A stretch of DNA of 64,000 nt from Oscillospiraceae bacterium (GTDB lineage: Bacteria > Bacillota > Clostridia > Oscillospirales > CAG-272), in the NCBI GenBank assembly GCA_015064745.1, contig SVRR01000005.1, forward strand, positions 1 through 64,000, in the 5' to 3' direction. This document shows positions 34,630-42,981 of the stretch, one piece after another. A program made the translations under genes and the position numbers. Position 1 is the first letter of the stretch. Each line of letters starts with the position of its first letter. The notes below the pieces were generated by a model. That model had not been told where the DNA came from and did not search any database. It saw only the letters and a program-made list of their open reading frames with translations.

Positions 34630-35082
34630 ATGCAACGGTTTGATAAGGAAAAATATGCGGCATACGCAAACGCGAGGGCGGGGCGCTCCCCCGTATTGAA
34701 AAATTTTTTGTTTGCCTTCTTCATTGGCGGGGGCATTTGTCTTTTGGGAGAGCTGTTGTTTTCTCTCTACGCTTATTTGGGACTCTCCGAACGCGTATCC
34801 GGCATGACCGTGACCGTGACCCTGATCTTTCTTTCGGCGATCCTTACCGCCGTCGGCGTTTTCGACCGCCTTGCGCGGATTGCGGGCGCGGGCACGCTTT
34901 TGCCCGTGACGGGCTTTTCCAATGCAGTCGTTTCGCCTGCAATGGACAACAAGAGCGAGGGTTTTGTGATGGGCGTGGGCGCGAAAATGTTTGTTGTCGC
35001 CGGACCCGTGCTGGTTTTCGGTACGGCGGCAGGTGTTGTTTTGGGAGTTGTCACCTATATCGTTTCGTTGTTTTCATCATAA
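34630..35082 (+). CDS. spoVAC: Stage V sporulation protein AC
   Basis: A 150-residue membrane protein with about four hydrophobic segments. GAGTLLPVTGFSNAVVSPAM and FVMGVGAKMFVVAGPVLVFG are the SpoVAC/SpoVAE signature (PF03862). In Bacillus SpoVAC is a channel in the spore inner membrane that carries dipicolinic acid during forespore loading and germination. Here it stands alone: the usual neighbours spoVAD and spoVAE are not in the window. The dipicolinate synthase genes are about 7-8 kb away. A forespore promoter could lie in the 34531-34629 gap, but I see no convincing match. Confidence 0.92.
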   Translation: MQRFDKEKYAAYANARAGRSPVLKNFLFAFFIGGGICLLGELLFSLYAYLGLSERVSGMTVTVTLIFLSAILTAVGVFDRLARIAGAGTLLPVTGFSNAVVSPAMDNKSEGFVMGVGAKMFVVAGPVLVFGTAAGVVLGVVTYIVSLFSS

Positions 35083-35117
35083 AAAATCCGATTTTCTCAT
35101 CGAAAATCGGATTTTTT
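35081..35117. terminator. Bidirectional terminator
   Basis: Stem AATCCGATTTTC/GAAAATCGGATT with flanking A6 and T6 runs, between spoVAC and the convergent lipoprotein gene. Confidence 0.92.
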
Positions 35118-35124
35118 CGTCGTC

Positions 35125-35544
35125 TTATTGTGCCACAAAGAGGAGGGCGTAATCGCCGAGATGCAGTACAAGCGTGGTGAGAAGGTTGCCGTCCTCATCC
35201 TCGGAGTGGGAGACGAGCGCGTTGCCTTGCCGATTTTCGACGGTGATCGTGTATTCGGCGACGATGCCCAATTCCTCTCTCTCTCCGTAGGTGCCCGTAT
35301 AGGTCTTGCCGCTTGCAAGCTCGGTAATGGTGAAGCTGCCGCGATTAGCGGTCAAGGTGCAGTCCAGCGTGGGAACACCCGGGGCTGCGTCGGCATAGCT
35401 GCTTGCTATGTATAAAAAGTCCTCATTCTTCGTGACGGAGACAAGCGCCCAGCTTTCTTTGTTGATCTTAGGCGCGGCGCTACACGCGAAAAGGCAGGAC
35501 AAAGAGAGCAGAAGAGCAAGAAGTATGGCAAGAGCTTTTTTCAT
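35125..35544 (-). CDS. Small lipoprotein of unknown function
   Basis: A 139-residue protein with a signal peptide ending in the lipobox SCLFACS (Cys near residue 21). The rest is beta-rich: TLTANRGSFTITELASGKTY, then AEYTITVENRQGNALVSH, then LLTTLVLHLGDYALLF, which looks like a small lipocalin-like or beta-sandwich domain as in other clostridial lipoproteins. I do not recognise a family. RBS AGGTCACC-like on the minus strand. It is monocistronic and faces spoVAC. Confidence 0.7.
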   Translation of the reverse strand: MKKALAILLALLLSLSCLFACSAAPKINKESWALVSVTKNEDFLYIASSYADAAPGVPTLDCTLTANRGSFTITELASGKTYTGTYGEREELGIVAEYTITVENRQGNALVSHSEDEDGNLLTTLVLHLGDYALLFVAQ

Positions 35545-35643
35545 GGTGACCTCGCTTTTTTTTATTTACACATCTATTTTAGCATAAAAGGCTGTCGAAA
35601 TCAATAGGATAGAAAGAAAACAAAACGAAAACGCGAAAAGCCC

Positions 35644-35672
35644 TTGACAAAGAGCGGACGGTGTGCTATAAT
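35644..35672 (+). promoter_or_regulatory. Sigma-A promoter of the mgtC-like gene
   Basis: TTGACA at 35644-35649 and TATAAT at 35667-35672 with a 17-bp spacer: perfect consensus. The leader to the ATG is about 70 nt and ends with GGAGGGGGGAG. Confidence 0.93.
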
Positions 35673-35743
35673 TTCTTCAATGTTAATTCTGCGTTAAAAA
35701 TGCGTAAAAACGGCGCAAAAGAAAATGCGGAGGGGGGAGAAAA

Positions 35744-36472
35744 ATGTTTAATCCGTCGCAGGTGATCTCTTTTTCACAAATCAATTTAATAGGAACGGCG
35801 TGGGAGCTGCTCGTACGCATTGTTGTCGCCGGCGTTTGCGGCGCGTTGATCGGTCTTGAACGTGGCCTCCGTCAAAAGGAAGCGGGCATTCGGACGCACT
35901 GCATCGTGGCGATAGGGGCGGCGCTTCTCATGATCATTTCCAAGTATGGCTTTGCGGATATGGGTGCGGGTGACGTGTTCTTTCTGGGCACCAAGGGTGC
36001 CGATCCTACGCGCGTGGCGTCCCAAGCGATCACGGCGATCGCCTTTCTTGGCGCAGGTGTCATCTACCGTCACGGTAATGTGATCAAGGGGTTGACGACA
36101 GCGGCGGGTGTTTGGGCAACGGCAGCCATTGGACTTTGCGTTGGCGCGGGGCTGTATCTTCTTGGCGTCGCGACCGCTGTGCTTGTTCTTTTGATCAACA
36201 TCTGTTTGCACAAGTGGCTGGTTAGTCTCGAATCGCTGGCGACGACCGTTTTTACGGTAACGATGAATGATACGCCCGAAGTGATGGACCGTTTGCGCGT
36301 ACAGCTTGCCGACCATAAAATGCAAGTACAAAGAATGGATGTCAAGCGCAAGGGTGACGGCTATATCAAGGCGAACATCGTCGTTCGCATTCCGAAGAAC
36401 ACAGCACTTAACGACCTTCTTTTGTTCCTCAACGAGAACGAGGATGTGCGAGAGTTTTCCGTCGAAGTTTGA
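35744..36472 (+). CDS. mgtC: MgtC/SapB family membrane protein
   Basis: A 242-residue protein with four to five N-terminal transmembrane helices and a soluble C-terminal domain. The signature regions GALIGLERGLRQKEAGIRTH, AFLGAGVIYRHGN and GLTTAAGVWATAAIGLCVGA define the MgtC/SapB family (PF02308). The C-terminal part (about 160-242; TVTMNDTPEVMDRLRVQL) is ACT-like, as in many Bacillota members. MgtC of pathogens inhibits F-type ATP synthase and aids low-Mg2+ survival; other members are uncharacterised. It has its own perfect promoter. Confidence 0.92.
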   Translation: MFNPSQVISFSQINLIGTAWELLVRIVVAGVCGALIGLERGLRQKEAGIRTHCIVAIGAALLMIISKYGFADMGAGDVFFLGTKGADPTRVASQAITAIAFLGAGVIYRHGNVIKGLTTAAGVWATAAIGLCVGAGLYLLGVATAVLVLLINICLHKWLVSLESLATTVFTVTMNDTPEVMDRLRVQLADHKMQVQRMDVKRKGDGYIKANIVVRIPKNTALNDLLLFLNENEDVREFSVEV

Positions 36473-36481
36473 GCGTTTACA

Positions 36482-36692
36482 AAAATCCCCGTATGCGTCG
36501 TTAAAGCATCGACTCCCTTGCTCGACGTATGAAAATACGCCGTCGCTTCGGTCGCTCGCTTTGCCTAGCCCACGAAAATTTCTGCTACGCTCCCGCAAAG
36601 ATTTTGTATAAGCGGCGCTATAAAAGAAAGCTCGCTTGCATAAATCTCCGTGAGCATCGTTGTCGGTCGGCTCGGACACGAAAATACGCCGT
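36482..36692. repeat. Imperfect direct repeat in a non-coding stretch
   Basis: The 270-bp gap after mgtC holds two related blocks about 150 bp apart, at 36482-36543 and 36641-36692. Both run AAATCYCCGT, then GC(G/A)TCGTT, a CTCG segment, and end in the exact GAAAATACGCCGT (36531-36543, 36680-36692). The first block has about 10 extra bases. Between them lies CGTCGCTTCGGTCGCTCG and other AT-mixed sequence with no protein homology visible. It is followed by the terminator at 36699. It may be a mobile non-coding repeat or part of an RNA. Confidence 0.55.
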
Positions 36693-36698
36693 ATAGAT

Positions 36699-36726
36699 AA
36701 AAAACCGCCTTTCGGCGGTTTTTTGT
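36699..36726. terminator. Bidirectional terminator
   Basis: Stem AAAACCGCC/GGCGGTTTT with loop tttc and T-run, just ahead of the pcrA stop codon; it also ends transcripts from the mgtC side. Confidence 0.92.
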
Positions 36727-36742
36727 TTTGCGAAAAAGGAGG

Positions 36743-39127
36743 TTAAACCTTGGTCAGCTTCGCGTAGGTTGCCATGAGCTTCTTTGTGGTGCCGTTATCA
36801 AAGCGGATCTCGTAGAGCGTGTCGGCGCCCATCGGGCGGACGGAGAGCACCGTGCCAAGTCCGAAGAGCAGATGCTTGACGCGGTCGCCCTCCGTGAAGG
36901 CGGCTGCCGACGGACGGCGTGGCTGGGTGACGGTCGTGCGCCTTGCGAACTCTCCGCTTCCCACCGTGGGTACCGTCTCGCGACGGATGGGCGAAGAGGT
37001 AGACGAGGGGGCGGCGAAGGCGGGGCGCTCGGGGGCTGTTTTTTCTTTGAGGGATGCGGGGATCTCCTCGGCGATAAAGCGAGAGGGACGGTGATATTGG
37101 GTCGCGCCGTACATCAGGCGCTCGGTGGCGCTTGTCACGAAGAGCTTTTCCTTGGCACGCGTGATGGCGACGTAGGCTAAGCGTCTTTCCTCCGACATTT
37201 CTTCGGGGTTTGAGATGGATGCGTTCCCCGGGAAGATGCCCTCCTCCGCGCCGGCTAAAAAGACAATGGGGAATTCAAGACCCTTGGCGGAGTGAATGGT
37301 CATCAAGACAACCGCCTCGGCGTCCTCGTCATATTTATCGACGTCCGAGACCAGCGCCGCTTCTTCGAGAAAGCCGACGAGGGAGGGATCCTCTGTTTTG
37401 CTCTCGTATTCGACGGCGGCGGAGACAAGCTCGCCGAGGTTGTCAATATCGCTCTTCATGGCTTCGCCGCCTGCTTTGAGCATATCCATATAGCCCGTCT
37501 TTTCCATTACGAGGGGAAGAAGCACCGAGGGGCGGAGCACATCGGCGTCAAAGCTCTCTATGAGTGAGACAAACGCTTTCAGCTTATCGGCGGAGCGCGC
37601 GATGGCGGGATATTCGTCGGCGCGCTTCATGATGGCAAAGCAGGACAGCCCCTCCTCCTCGGCGATGGCGGCGACAGTTTCCATGGTTTTGTCGCCGATC
37701 TTGCGCTTCGGCTCGTTGACGATACGCATAAGTCTGCCATCATCGTTATGGTTAAGAATTAAATAAAGATAAGCGAGGATATCCTTGATCTCCTTGCGGT
37801 CATAGAAGCGCATACCGCCGAGGATACGGTGAGGAACACCGCTTTTCGCGAAGGTTGCTTCTAAGTGGCGGGAGATTTCGTTGACGCGGTAGAGAATGGC
37901 AAAGTCGCTGTACTTTCTTCTTTGGGTAACGACAAGGCGCAATATGGTATCGACAATGTAGCGGCACTCGCGATCCCCTGTTTCTGCCGTGTGGACGGTG
38001 ATCTTATCGCCCTCCGCTCCTTCACACCAAAGCTGCTTTTCGTGACGGTCGGCGTTCTTGGCAATTACGGCATTGGCGGCGGCGAGGATGGTTTTGGTGG
38101 AACGGTAGTTTTGCTCCAGCTTGACGACCTTTGCGTCGGGGTAAACGGAGTCAAACTGCAAAATGTTCTCGATGGTCGCGCCGCGGAACTTGTAAATGCT
38201 TTGGTCGTCGTCGCCCACCACCATGATATTGCGGTGCTGGGCGGCAAGGAGCGAGACGAGGCGGAATTGGGCGGGGTTGGTGTCCTGATACTCATCGACG
38301 CAGATGTAAGAGAATCTGCCTTGGTAATAGGTGCGCACCTCTTCATCCTTTTCGAGCAGCTTGACCGTTTTCATGATGATATCGTCAAAGTCAAGCGCAC
38401 CGTTTTTTTCGAGGCGTGCTTGATACGCCTCGTAAATGCGATGGATGTGCTTCGAGCGCAGATCTCTCCCCTCTGCCATCTCACGCGGCGTGCGCAGGTT
38501 GTCCTTTTCCGCCGAGATCGCCGCCATGACGGCGCGCAGGGGTAAGATCTTATCGTCGATGTTTAATTCCTTCATCACCTCGGCAATGAGGCGCTTTTTG
38601 TCCTGTGTATCGTAGATAGAGAAGCCCTCGGGCAGTCCCGCGCGCTCGTGATAGCGGCGGAGCATACGCATACATACGGCGTGGAAGGTGCCTGCCCAGA
38701 TCTCCCTTGCCGCCTCTTCCTCGCCGAGCGCGGAAAGCAGACGCTCTCGGATCTCTCCCGCCGCCTTGTTCGTAAAGGTAATGGCGAGCATCGCCCAGGG
38801 GGGACAAGCGTTGTGGATGAAGGCGGAAAGAAGCGGTTCTATTTCGCGCGCCGAGAGGGCGGACGCCATCTCCATCGTCATAACGTCCTCCTCCGTTACG
38901 TGGGCGGGGACGTAATCGGTCTCATAGGCGGTGCCGTATTTGATGATATGGCAGATGCGGTTGACGAGGACGGTGGTCTTTCCGCTGCCCGCGCCTGCGA
39001 GGATGAGAAGCGGTCCTTTGGCAGAGAGCACCGCGTCACATTGCTCGGGGTTGAGCCTTTCTCCGTAATATTTGCGAAAAAGCGCTCTTTTGGCATCTAA
39101 GTAGCGCTTTTTGAATGCGTCAGTCAT
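36743..39127 (-). CDS. pcrA: ATP-dependent DNA helicase PcrA/UvrD
   Basis: A superfamily 1A 3'-5' helicase for repair and replication-fork upkeep, 794 residues. Q motif LNPEQCDAV, Walker A LAGAGSGKTT near 43, motif Ia AITFTNKAAGEIRERL, motif II VDEYQDTNPAQ, motif III VVGDDDQSIYKFRGA, motif IV LEQNYRST, motif V TIHSAKGLEFPIVFLAG, motif VI VAITRAKEKLFVT. The C-terminus has the Tudor-like GDRVKHLLFGLGTVL segment that in PcrA binds RNA polymerase. An insertion of about 45 residues (near 68-112) sits between motifs I and Ia. Transcribed leftward from the 39128-39240 region, where TAGAAT preceded by TG is a candidate -10. Confidence 0.96.
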   Translation of the reverse strand: MTDAFKKRYLDAKRALFRKYYGERLNPEQCDAVLSAKGPLLILAGAGSGKTTVLVNRICHIIKYGTAYETDYVPAHVTEEDVMTMEMASALSAREIEPLLSAFIHNACPPWAMLAITFTNKAAGEIRERLLSALGEEEAAREIWAGTFHAVCMRMLRRYHERAGLPEGFSIYDTQDKKRLIAEVMKELNIDDKILPLRAVMAAISAEKDNLRTPREMAEGRDLRSKHIHRIYEAYQARLEKNGALDFDDIIMKTVKLLEKDEEVRTYYQGRFSYICVDEYQDTNPAQFRLVSLLAAQHRNIMVVGDDDQSIYKFRGATIENILQFDSVYPDAKVVKLEQNYRSTKTILAAANAVIAKNADRHEKQLWCEGAEGDKITVHTAETGDRECRYIVDTILRLVVTQRRKYSDFAILYRVNEISRHLEATFAKSGVPHRILGGMRFYDRKEIKDILAYLYLILNHNDDGRLMRIVNEPKRKIGDKTMETVAAIAEEEGLSCFAIMKRADEYPAIARSADKLKAFVSLIESFDADVLRPSVLLPLVMEKTGYMDMLKAGGEAMKSDIDNLGELVSAAVEYESKTEDPSLVGFLEEAALVSDVDKYDEDAEAVVLMTIHSAKGLEFPIVFLAGAEEGIFPGNASISNPEEMSEERRLAYVAITRAKEKLFVTSATERLMYGATQYHRPSRFIAEEIPASLKEKTAPERPAFAAPSSTSSPIRRETVPTVGSGEFARRTTVTQPRRPSAAAFTEGDRVKHLLFGLGTVLSVRPMGADTLYEIRFDNGTTKKLMATYAKLTKV

Positions 39128-39244
39128 AAAATTTCCTCTTTTCGCGATCAGTCTCCTTCTATTCTAGCATATTTCTTTTTAAAAATCCACCCCTTTGGCA
39201 AGAAAAACTTTTTTGAGGAAAGAAACGGAAAATAACAAGACGTC

Positions 39245-39273
39245 TTGACAAAAACCCCAATAACATATATAAT
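39245..39273 (+). promoter_or_regulatory. Sigma-A promoter of the Sel1-repeat gene
   Basis: TTGACA at 39245-39250 and TATAAT at 39268-39273 with a 17-bp spacer: perfect consensus, 47 bp before the ATG. Confidence 0.92.
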
Positions 39274-39319
39274 TATACTATAAGTTACACCGTACGAGAT
39301 TTTGAAGAAGGAGACAGGT

Positions 39320-41134
39320 ATGAAGTGTAAAAAATGCGGCTATGAGTGGCAGTCCTACGGTGAAGCCCTTACCTGCCCCGGCTGCGGCGCACACGCCGCT
39401 TTGACGCAAAGTGAAAAACAGACCTTGTGGGAAGAGGCCTACGAGGCGGAAAAGATAAAGGATACCGCCCTGCGCGCGCGTTGTTACCACGCGCTTGCCG
39501 AGCAGGGAGACGAAAAGGCGGCATATGCTTATGCCGAGTGTCTTCGCCGCGGTGTGGGCGTCGAGCCGAATGCGGGAGAGGCTGTTTTTTGGTATCGTGC
39601 CTCTGCGGGACGGATGTATCCTGCCGCCGCTTACCGCCTTTCCATTGCCCTCGCCGAGGACAGTCGCTTTGGCGACAGCAAGAAGCAAGCCTTGTTTTGG
39701 TTGCGTGTCGCTGCTGAACTTGGCGATGCCGAGGCTTCGTTTGCCCTTGCACGCGCTTATGAGGACGGAGAGCTCGTCGCGCCGTCGCACCGTCACGCCC
39801 TCTTTTGGCTGACACGTGCCGCGAAGGCGGGTCACGGAGAGGCGCGGCTTCTGTTGGCAAGGAGCTATTTTGAAGGGGACGGCGTGGAGAAGAACCTTGC
39901 CGCCGCTCGCTATTTTATGAAAAACGTCCCTGTTTCGGGACTCCGCATGAAGCTCTTTTCCCGCCGTCTCGGCGCGGGTGAATGCGAAGAGCCTGCCGAG
40001 ATCGTCCTTCCCGCGCGGGAGGAGGAGCGTCTTTCCCTCGGAAACGAGGCGGAGACAGCGGGGGAATATGGTATCGCTTCCGCTCTTTACTTCCATGCGG
40101 CGCGTACGGGAAACGCAGACGCGACCTACCGCCTCGGTGTGTTTTATGAGGAGGGGCGCGGTGTACCGCACAGCCCCACGGAGGCGCGCCGCCGCTACGG
40201 CATTGCCGCAAAGGCAGGACACATACAGGCAACGCTTCGCTTGGCGGACTTTCTTTTGAACGCGATCGGCGGAGACGCCGACCCACAGCTTGCCGTAAAG
40301 TGTTACGGAGAATTGGAGAACGCGGGTGTTGCCGAGGGCGCGTACCGCCTCGGTGAGATGTACCGCGAGGGCAAGGGTGTCGCTATCGACGTTCCGCTCG
40401 CCATTCGTCACTATAAGACGGCGGCGAAGTTAGGGCATGAGGGCGCGGCACGCGCCTTGGAGGCTTTAAAGGGAGATGCCGACGCCGTTTACGAAAAGGC
40501 GTGCGTGCTTGAAGAACGCGGAGAGATGAACGCCGCTCTTGCCGCTTACCGTGCTGCCGCCGAGATGGGGCATGCGGGCAGTGCCTATGCGATGGGCGTT
40601 TTCTTGGAAAAAACGGCAGCAAAGCCTTCGGAACGCAAAGAAGTCTTTACATATTATCGCACCGCCGCGGAGGGCGGTCATATCGGCGGTATTTTTCGCT
40701 TGGGTCTGTGTTATAGCCGTGGCTATGGCGTAGAGCGCAACTATTCCGCCGCGAACAGTCTTCTCGGTATTGCCGCCAAGAGAAATTACGAGGGTGCAAA
40801 AGAGGAATTAGATGCCTTGAAGGCGAGAAAGTACCGCCGTGCGGCGCGCCGCTTCTACTCCATTTCCTCGGTGCTTTACCGCAAGGGTAATGTCGCGGAG
40901 GCGGTGAAATTCCGCAACATTGCCGCCAAGCTCGGCTCGGCGCGTGCCATGTACGTATTAGGGTGTCATCTTGAATTTGGTGACGGCTTGCCCGCGGACA
41001 GAGTGAAGGCAGGCGCATGGTATACCCGTGCCTCGCAGGCAGGCTTTGACCCCGCAAAGGGCGACTTAAAGGGTGGCTTCTTGCGTGAGCGCAAAAAGCT
41101 GATCTTAGCCAAAAGGAATGCAACAGAAAAATAA
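39320..41134 (+). CDS. Zinc-ribbon and Sel1-like repeat protein
   Basis: A 604-residue soluble protein. It opens with a zinc ribbon, CKKCGYEW...CPGCGAH (residues about 3-25), followed by a long series of Sel1-like repeats of about 36 residues (AARTGNADATYRLGVFYEEG, AENAGVAEGAYRLGEMY-type units, AAEGGHIGGIFRLGLCYSRG, AAKLGSARAMYVLGCHLEFG), at least ten units with a gap near 210-240. Sel1 repeats are alpha-helical scaffolds for protein contacts. I start at ATG 39320, 6-8 bp after GAAGGAGAC. It has no signal peptide, so it is cytosolic. The partner is unknown. Confidence 0.88.
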   Translation: MKCKKCGYEWQSYGEALTCPGCGAHAALTQSEKQTLWEEAYEAEKIKDTALRARCYHALAEQGDEKAAYAYAECLRRGVGVEPNAGEAVFWYRASAGRMYPAAAYRLSIALAEDSRFGDSKKQALFWLRVAAELGDAEASFALARAYEDGELVAPSHRHALFWLTRAAKAGHGEARLLLARSYFEGDGVEKNLAAARYFMKNVPVSGLRMKLFSRRLGAGECEEPAEIVLPAREEERLSLGNEAETAGEYGIASALYFHAARTGNADATYRLGVFYEEGRGVPHSPTEARRRYGIAAKAGHIQATLRLADFLLNAIGGDADPQLAVKCYGELENAGVAEGAYRLGEMYREGKGVAIDVPLAIRHYKTAAKLGHEGAARALEALKGDADAVYEKACVLEERGEMNAALAAYRAAAEMGHAGSAYAMGVFLEKTAAKPSERKEVFTYYRTAAEGGHIGGIFRLGLCYSRGYGVERNYSAANSLLGIAAKRNYEGAKEELDALKARKYRRAARRFYSISSVLYRKGNVAEAVKFRNIAAKLGSARAMYVLGCHLEFGDGLPADRVKAGAWYTRASQAGFDPAKGDLKGGFLRERKKLILAKRNATEK

Positions 41135-41138
41135 AAAA

Positions 41139-41163
41139 ACGGTCTCCCGTCGGGGAGGCCGTC
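41139..41163 (+). terminator. Probable weak terminator after the Sel1 gene
   Basis: Stem ACGG-CTCCC/GGGAG-CCGT preceded by A7 but followed only by CTTCCTAT, so termination may be partial. Confidence 0.5.
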
Positions 41164-41188
41164 TTCCTATCAAACACGGAGAATGCTT

Positions 41189-41653
41189 ATGGAAAATGTA
41201 AAAAGGATCGCAAGCTTTGAGGTCGATCATACGACCCTTTTGCCCGGCATCTACCTCTCGCGCGTCGATGGGGACGTTTCGACCTACGATCTTCGCACCC
41301 GCACGCCCAACACGGGCGATTTGATGGACAACGAAACCATGCACAGCCTTGAACATATGATGGCGACCTATTTAAGAAATTCACAGCTCGGCGACCGCGT
41401 CGTTTATTTTGGTCCGATGGGCTGTCAGACGGGCTTTTATCTGCTCGTTCGCACCGCCGACCATGCGGAAACCCTTTCTTATGTAAAGGAAGCGTTGCAA
41501 AAAACAATCTCGCATGCGGGTGAGATGTTTGGAAATTCGGCGAAGGAGTGCGGCAATTACAAAAGCCTTTCCTTAGAGAAGGCGAAAAAAGAGGCAGGAC
41601 GCTATCTTGCCGTTTTGGAAGAAAAGAAGGAATGGAGCTTTTGCTATGAGTGA
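41189..41653 (+). CDS. luxS: S-ribosylhomocysteine lyase
   Basis: Cleaves S-ribosylhomocysteine to homocysteine and DPD, the precursor of autoinducer 2. The 154-residue protein has SFEVDHTTLLPGIYLSR at the N-terminus, the metal site MHSLEHMMATYLRNS (two His near 53 and 57), FGPMGCQTGFYL with the catalytic Cys near 82, and the third metal ligand in KECGNYKSL. ATG 41189 is preferred over 41183 because ACGGAG would otherwise be too close. It overlaps the next gene, mtnN, by 8 bp, which joins consecutive steps of the activated methyl cycle. Confidence 0.97.
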   Translation: MENVKRIASFEVDHTTLLPGIYLSRVDGDVSTYDLRTRTPNTGDLMDNETMHSLEHMMATYLRNSQLGDRVVYFGPMGCQTGFYLLVRTADHAETLSYVKEALQKTISHAGEMFGNSAKECGNYKSLSLEKAKKEAGRYLAVLEEKKEWSFCYE

Positions 41654-42368
41654 GAAGGTGCTTTGCCGCGACGTCCGTACGGTGGGCTTTGTTTGCCCGA
41701 TGGATTGCGAGCTTAATGCGGTTACCTGCTTGTTTGATGAAAAAAAAGAGGTTACCTACGCAGGCATGGATTTTTACGAGGGACAAATTTCAGGACACCC
41801 TTGTGTGGCGGTCAAATGCGGCGTGGGCAAGGTCTTTGCGGCGCTTGCGGCGCAGGCGATGATCCTTGGCTTTCGTCCCGACCTCATCATTAACACGGGG
41901 GTGGCGGGCAACCTTTCGGACGACCTTTCCATCGGTGACGTGGTGGTGTCCTCGGCGGTCGTTCAGCACGATATGGACACCTCTCCGCTCGGTGACCCGG
42001 TGGGGCTCATTTCGGGGATAAACAAGGTCCTTTTGGAAAGCGACGGCGATGCCGCCGCGCTCATGCGCGGTGTTTTGAAGGAAATGAATGTTCGTCACGC
42101 TTATGGCGTTGTCGCGTCGGGCGATCAGTTCGTCGCGACGGCGGCGCGGCGCGATTTTATCCGGGATACCTTTGGCGCGCTGTGCTGTGAAATGGAGGGT
42201 GCCGCCGTCGGACAGGCTTGTTATGCGCTGGGCGTGCCTTTCCTCGTGCTTCGCGCCCTCTCGGACGACGCGAACGGAAATTCGCCCGACGATTTCCCCG
42301 CCTATTGCGTCAAGGTGTCGGAAACGTCCTCACGCGCCATTGCGGCGTTCATGAAAGCGCTTGCTTGA
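41646..42368 (+). CDS. mtnN: 5'-methylthioadenosine/S-adenosylhomocysteine nucleosidase
   Basis: Removes adenine from S-adenosylhomocysteine and methylthioadenosine, producing the LuxS substrate. The 240-residue protein has GFVCPMDCELNAV at the N-terminus, KCGVGKVFAALAAQ, LIINTGVAGNLSDDLSIGDV, and CCEMEGAAVGQACY near 182 with ALSDDANG near 206 carrying the catalytic Asp. Its ATG lies inside the last codons of luxS (8-bp overlap), so translation is coupled. The usual order in Bacillota is mtnN before luxS; here luxS is first. Confidence 0.95.
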   Translation: MSEKVLCRDVRTVGFVCPMDCELNAVTCLFDEKKEVTYAGMDFYEGQISGHPCVAVKCGVGKVFAALAAQAMILGFRPDLIINTGVAGNLSDDLSIGDVVVSSAVVQHDMDTSPLGDPVGLISGINKVLLESDGDAAALMRGVLKEMNVRHAYGVVASGDQFVATAARRDFIRDTFGALCCEMEGAAVGQACYALGVPFLVLRALSDDANGNSPDDFPAYCVKVSETSSRAIAAFMKALA

Positions 42369-42389
42369 TTTTTGCGGCGAGAATATGTA

Positions 42390-42417
42390 CAGGGGGCCTT
42401 TTGCCCCCTGTTTTTTT
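42390..42417. terminator. Strong intrinsic terminator
   Basis: Stem CAGGGGGC/GCCCCCTG followed by T7. It closes luxS-mtnN and lies next to the convergent dpaB stop codon. Confidence 0.93.
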
Positions 42418-42420
42418 ATA

Positions 42421-42981
42421 TTATAGGAACAAGGGTCTTAACTGCTTTCCGCAGAGGGCGGCGGTAAGGCAGTCCGAGATGAAGGTGAAGTCGGCGACGA
42501 GGGAATGGGGCTTTCGTTCGGGGTCGTCTTGCCGCATGGGGACAAAGAAGACCTGCTTGCGCAAAAGAAGCTTGGAGATGTTTGCGAGATTTGCCGACAT
42601 GGAATCGTTGGAGGAGAGGGCGAGAAGGAGGGGTCTGTCCTCTCTTAAATGCGCCTTTGCCGCCATCGTCACGGGAGTGTCGGTGATGCCCCCCGCGATC
42701 TTGGCGAGGGTGTTGCCCGTACAGGGGGCAATGACAAGTGCTTCGAGCGGTGTCGCGGGACCAAGCGGCTCGGCGTCCACGATGGAATGTATGATCTCGC
42801 GGTCGCAGAGCGCGCGCACCGCGGTGGCAAATTCCTCGGCGCGCCAAAAGCGGGTGTCGGTGGAGAAAACGCTGTTTGAAAAGATGGGCAAAACGTCCGC
42901 GCCGTCGGCTCGTAGCCGTCTTAGGGCGGCGAGCGAATGAGAGAGGGTGCAGAAGGAGCCTGTAAATGCGTAGCCAATCAT
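42421..42981 (-). CDS. dpaB: Dipicolinate synthase subunit B
   Basis: A 186-residue flavoprotein-fold protein that with DpaA oxidises dihydrodipicolinate to dipicolinic acid in the mother cell during sporulation. GYAFTGSFCTLSHSLAALR at the N-terminus, VIAPCTGNTLAKIAGGITDT near 83 and LLLALSSNDSMSANLANI near 118 are standard family segments. Its ATG overlaps the dpaA stop by 4 bp (ATGA), so both subunits are translationally coupled. Confidence 0.94.
   Translation of the reverse strand: MIGYAFTGSFCTLSHSLAALRRLRADGADVLPIFSNSVFSTDTRFWRAEEFATAVRALCDREIIHSIVDAEPLGPATPLEALVIAPCTGNTLAKIAGGITDTPVTMAAKAHLREDRPLLLALSSNDSMSANLANISKLLLRKQVFFVPMRQDDPERKPHSLVADFTFISDCLTAALCGKQLRPLFL

Noticed and set aside
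36306..36611. Small gene overlapping the end of mgtC
   Set aside because: It runs out of phase over mgtC and the non-coding repeat, has no RBS and shows no family.
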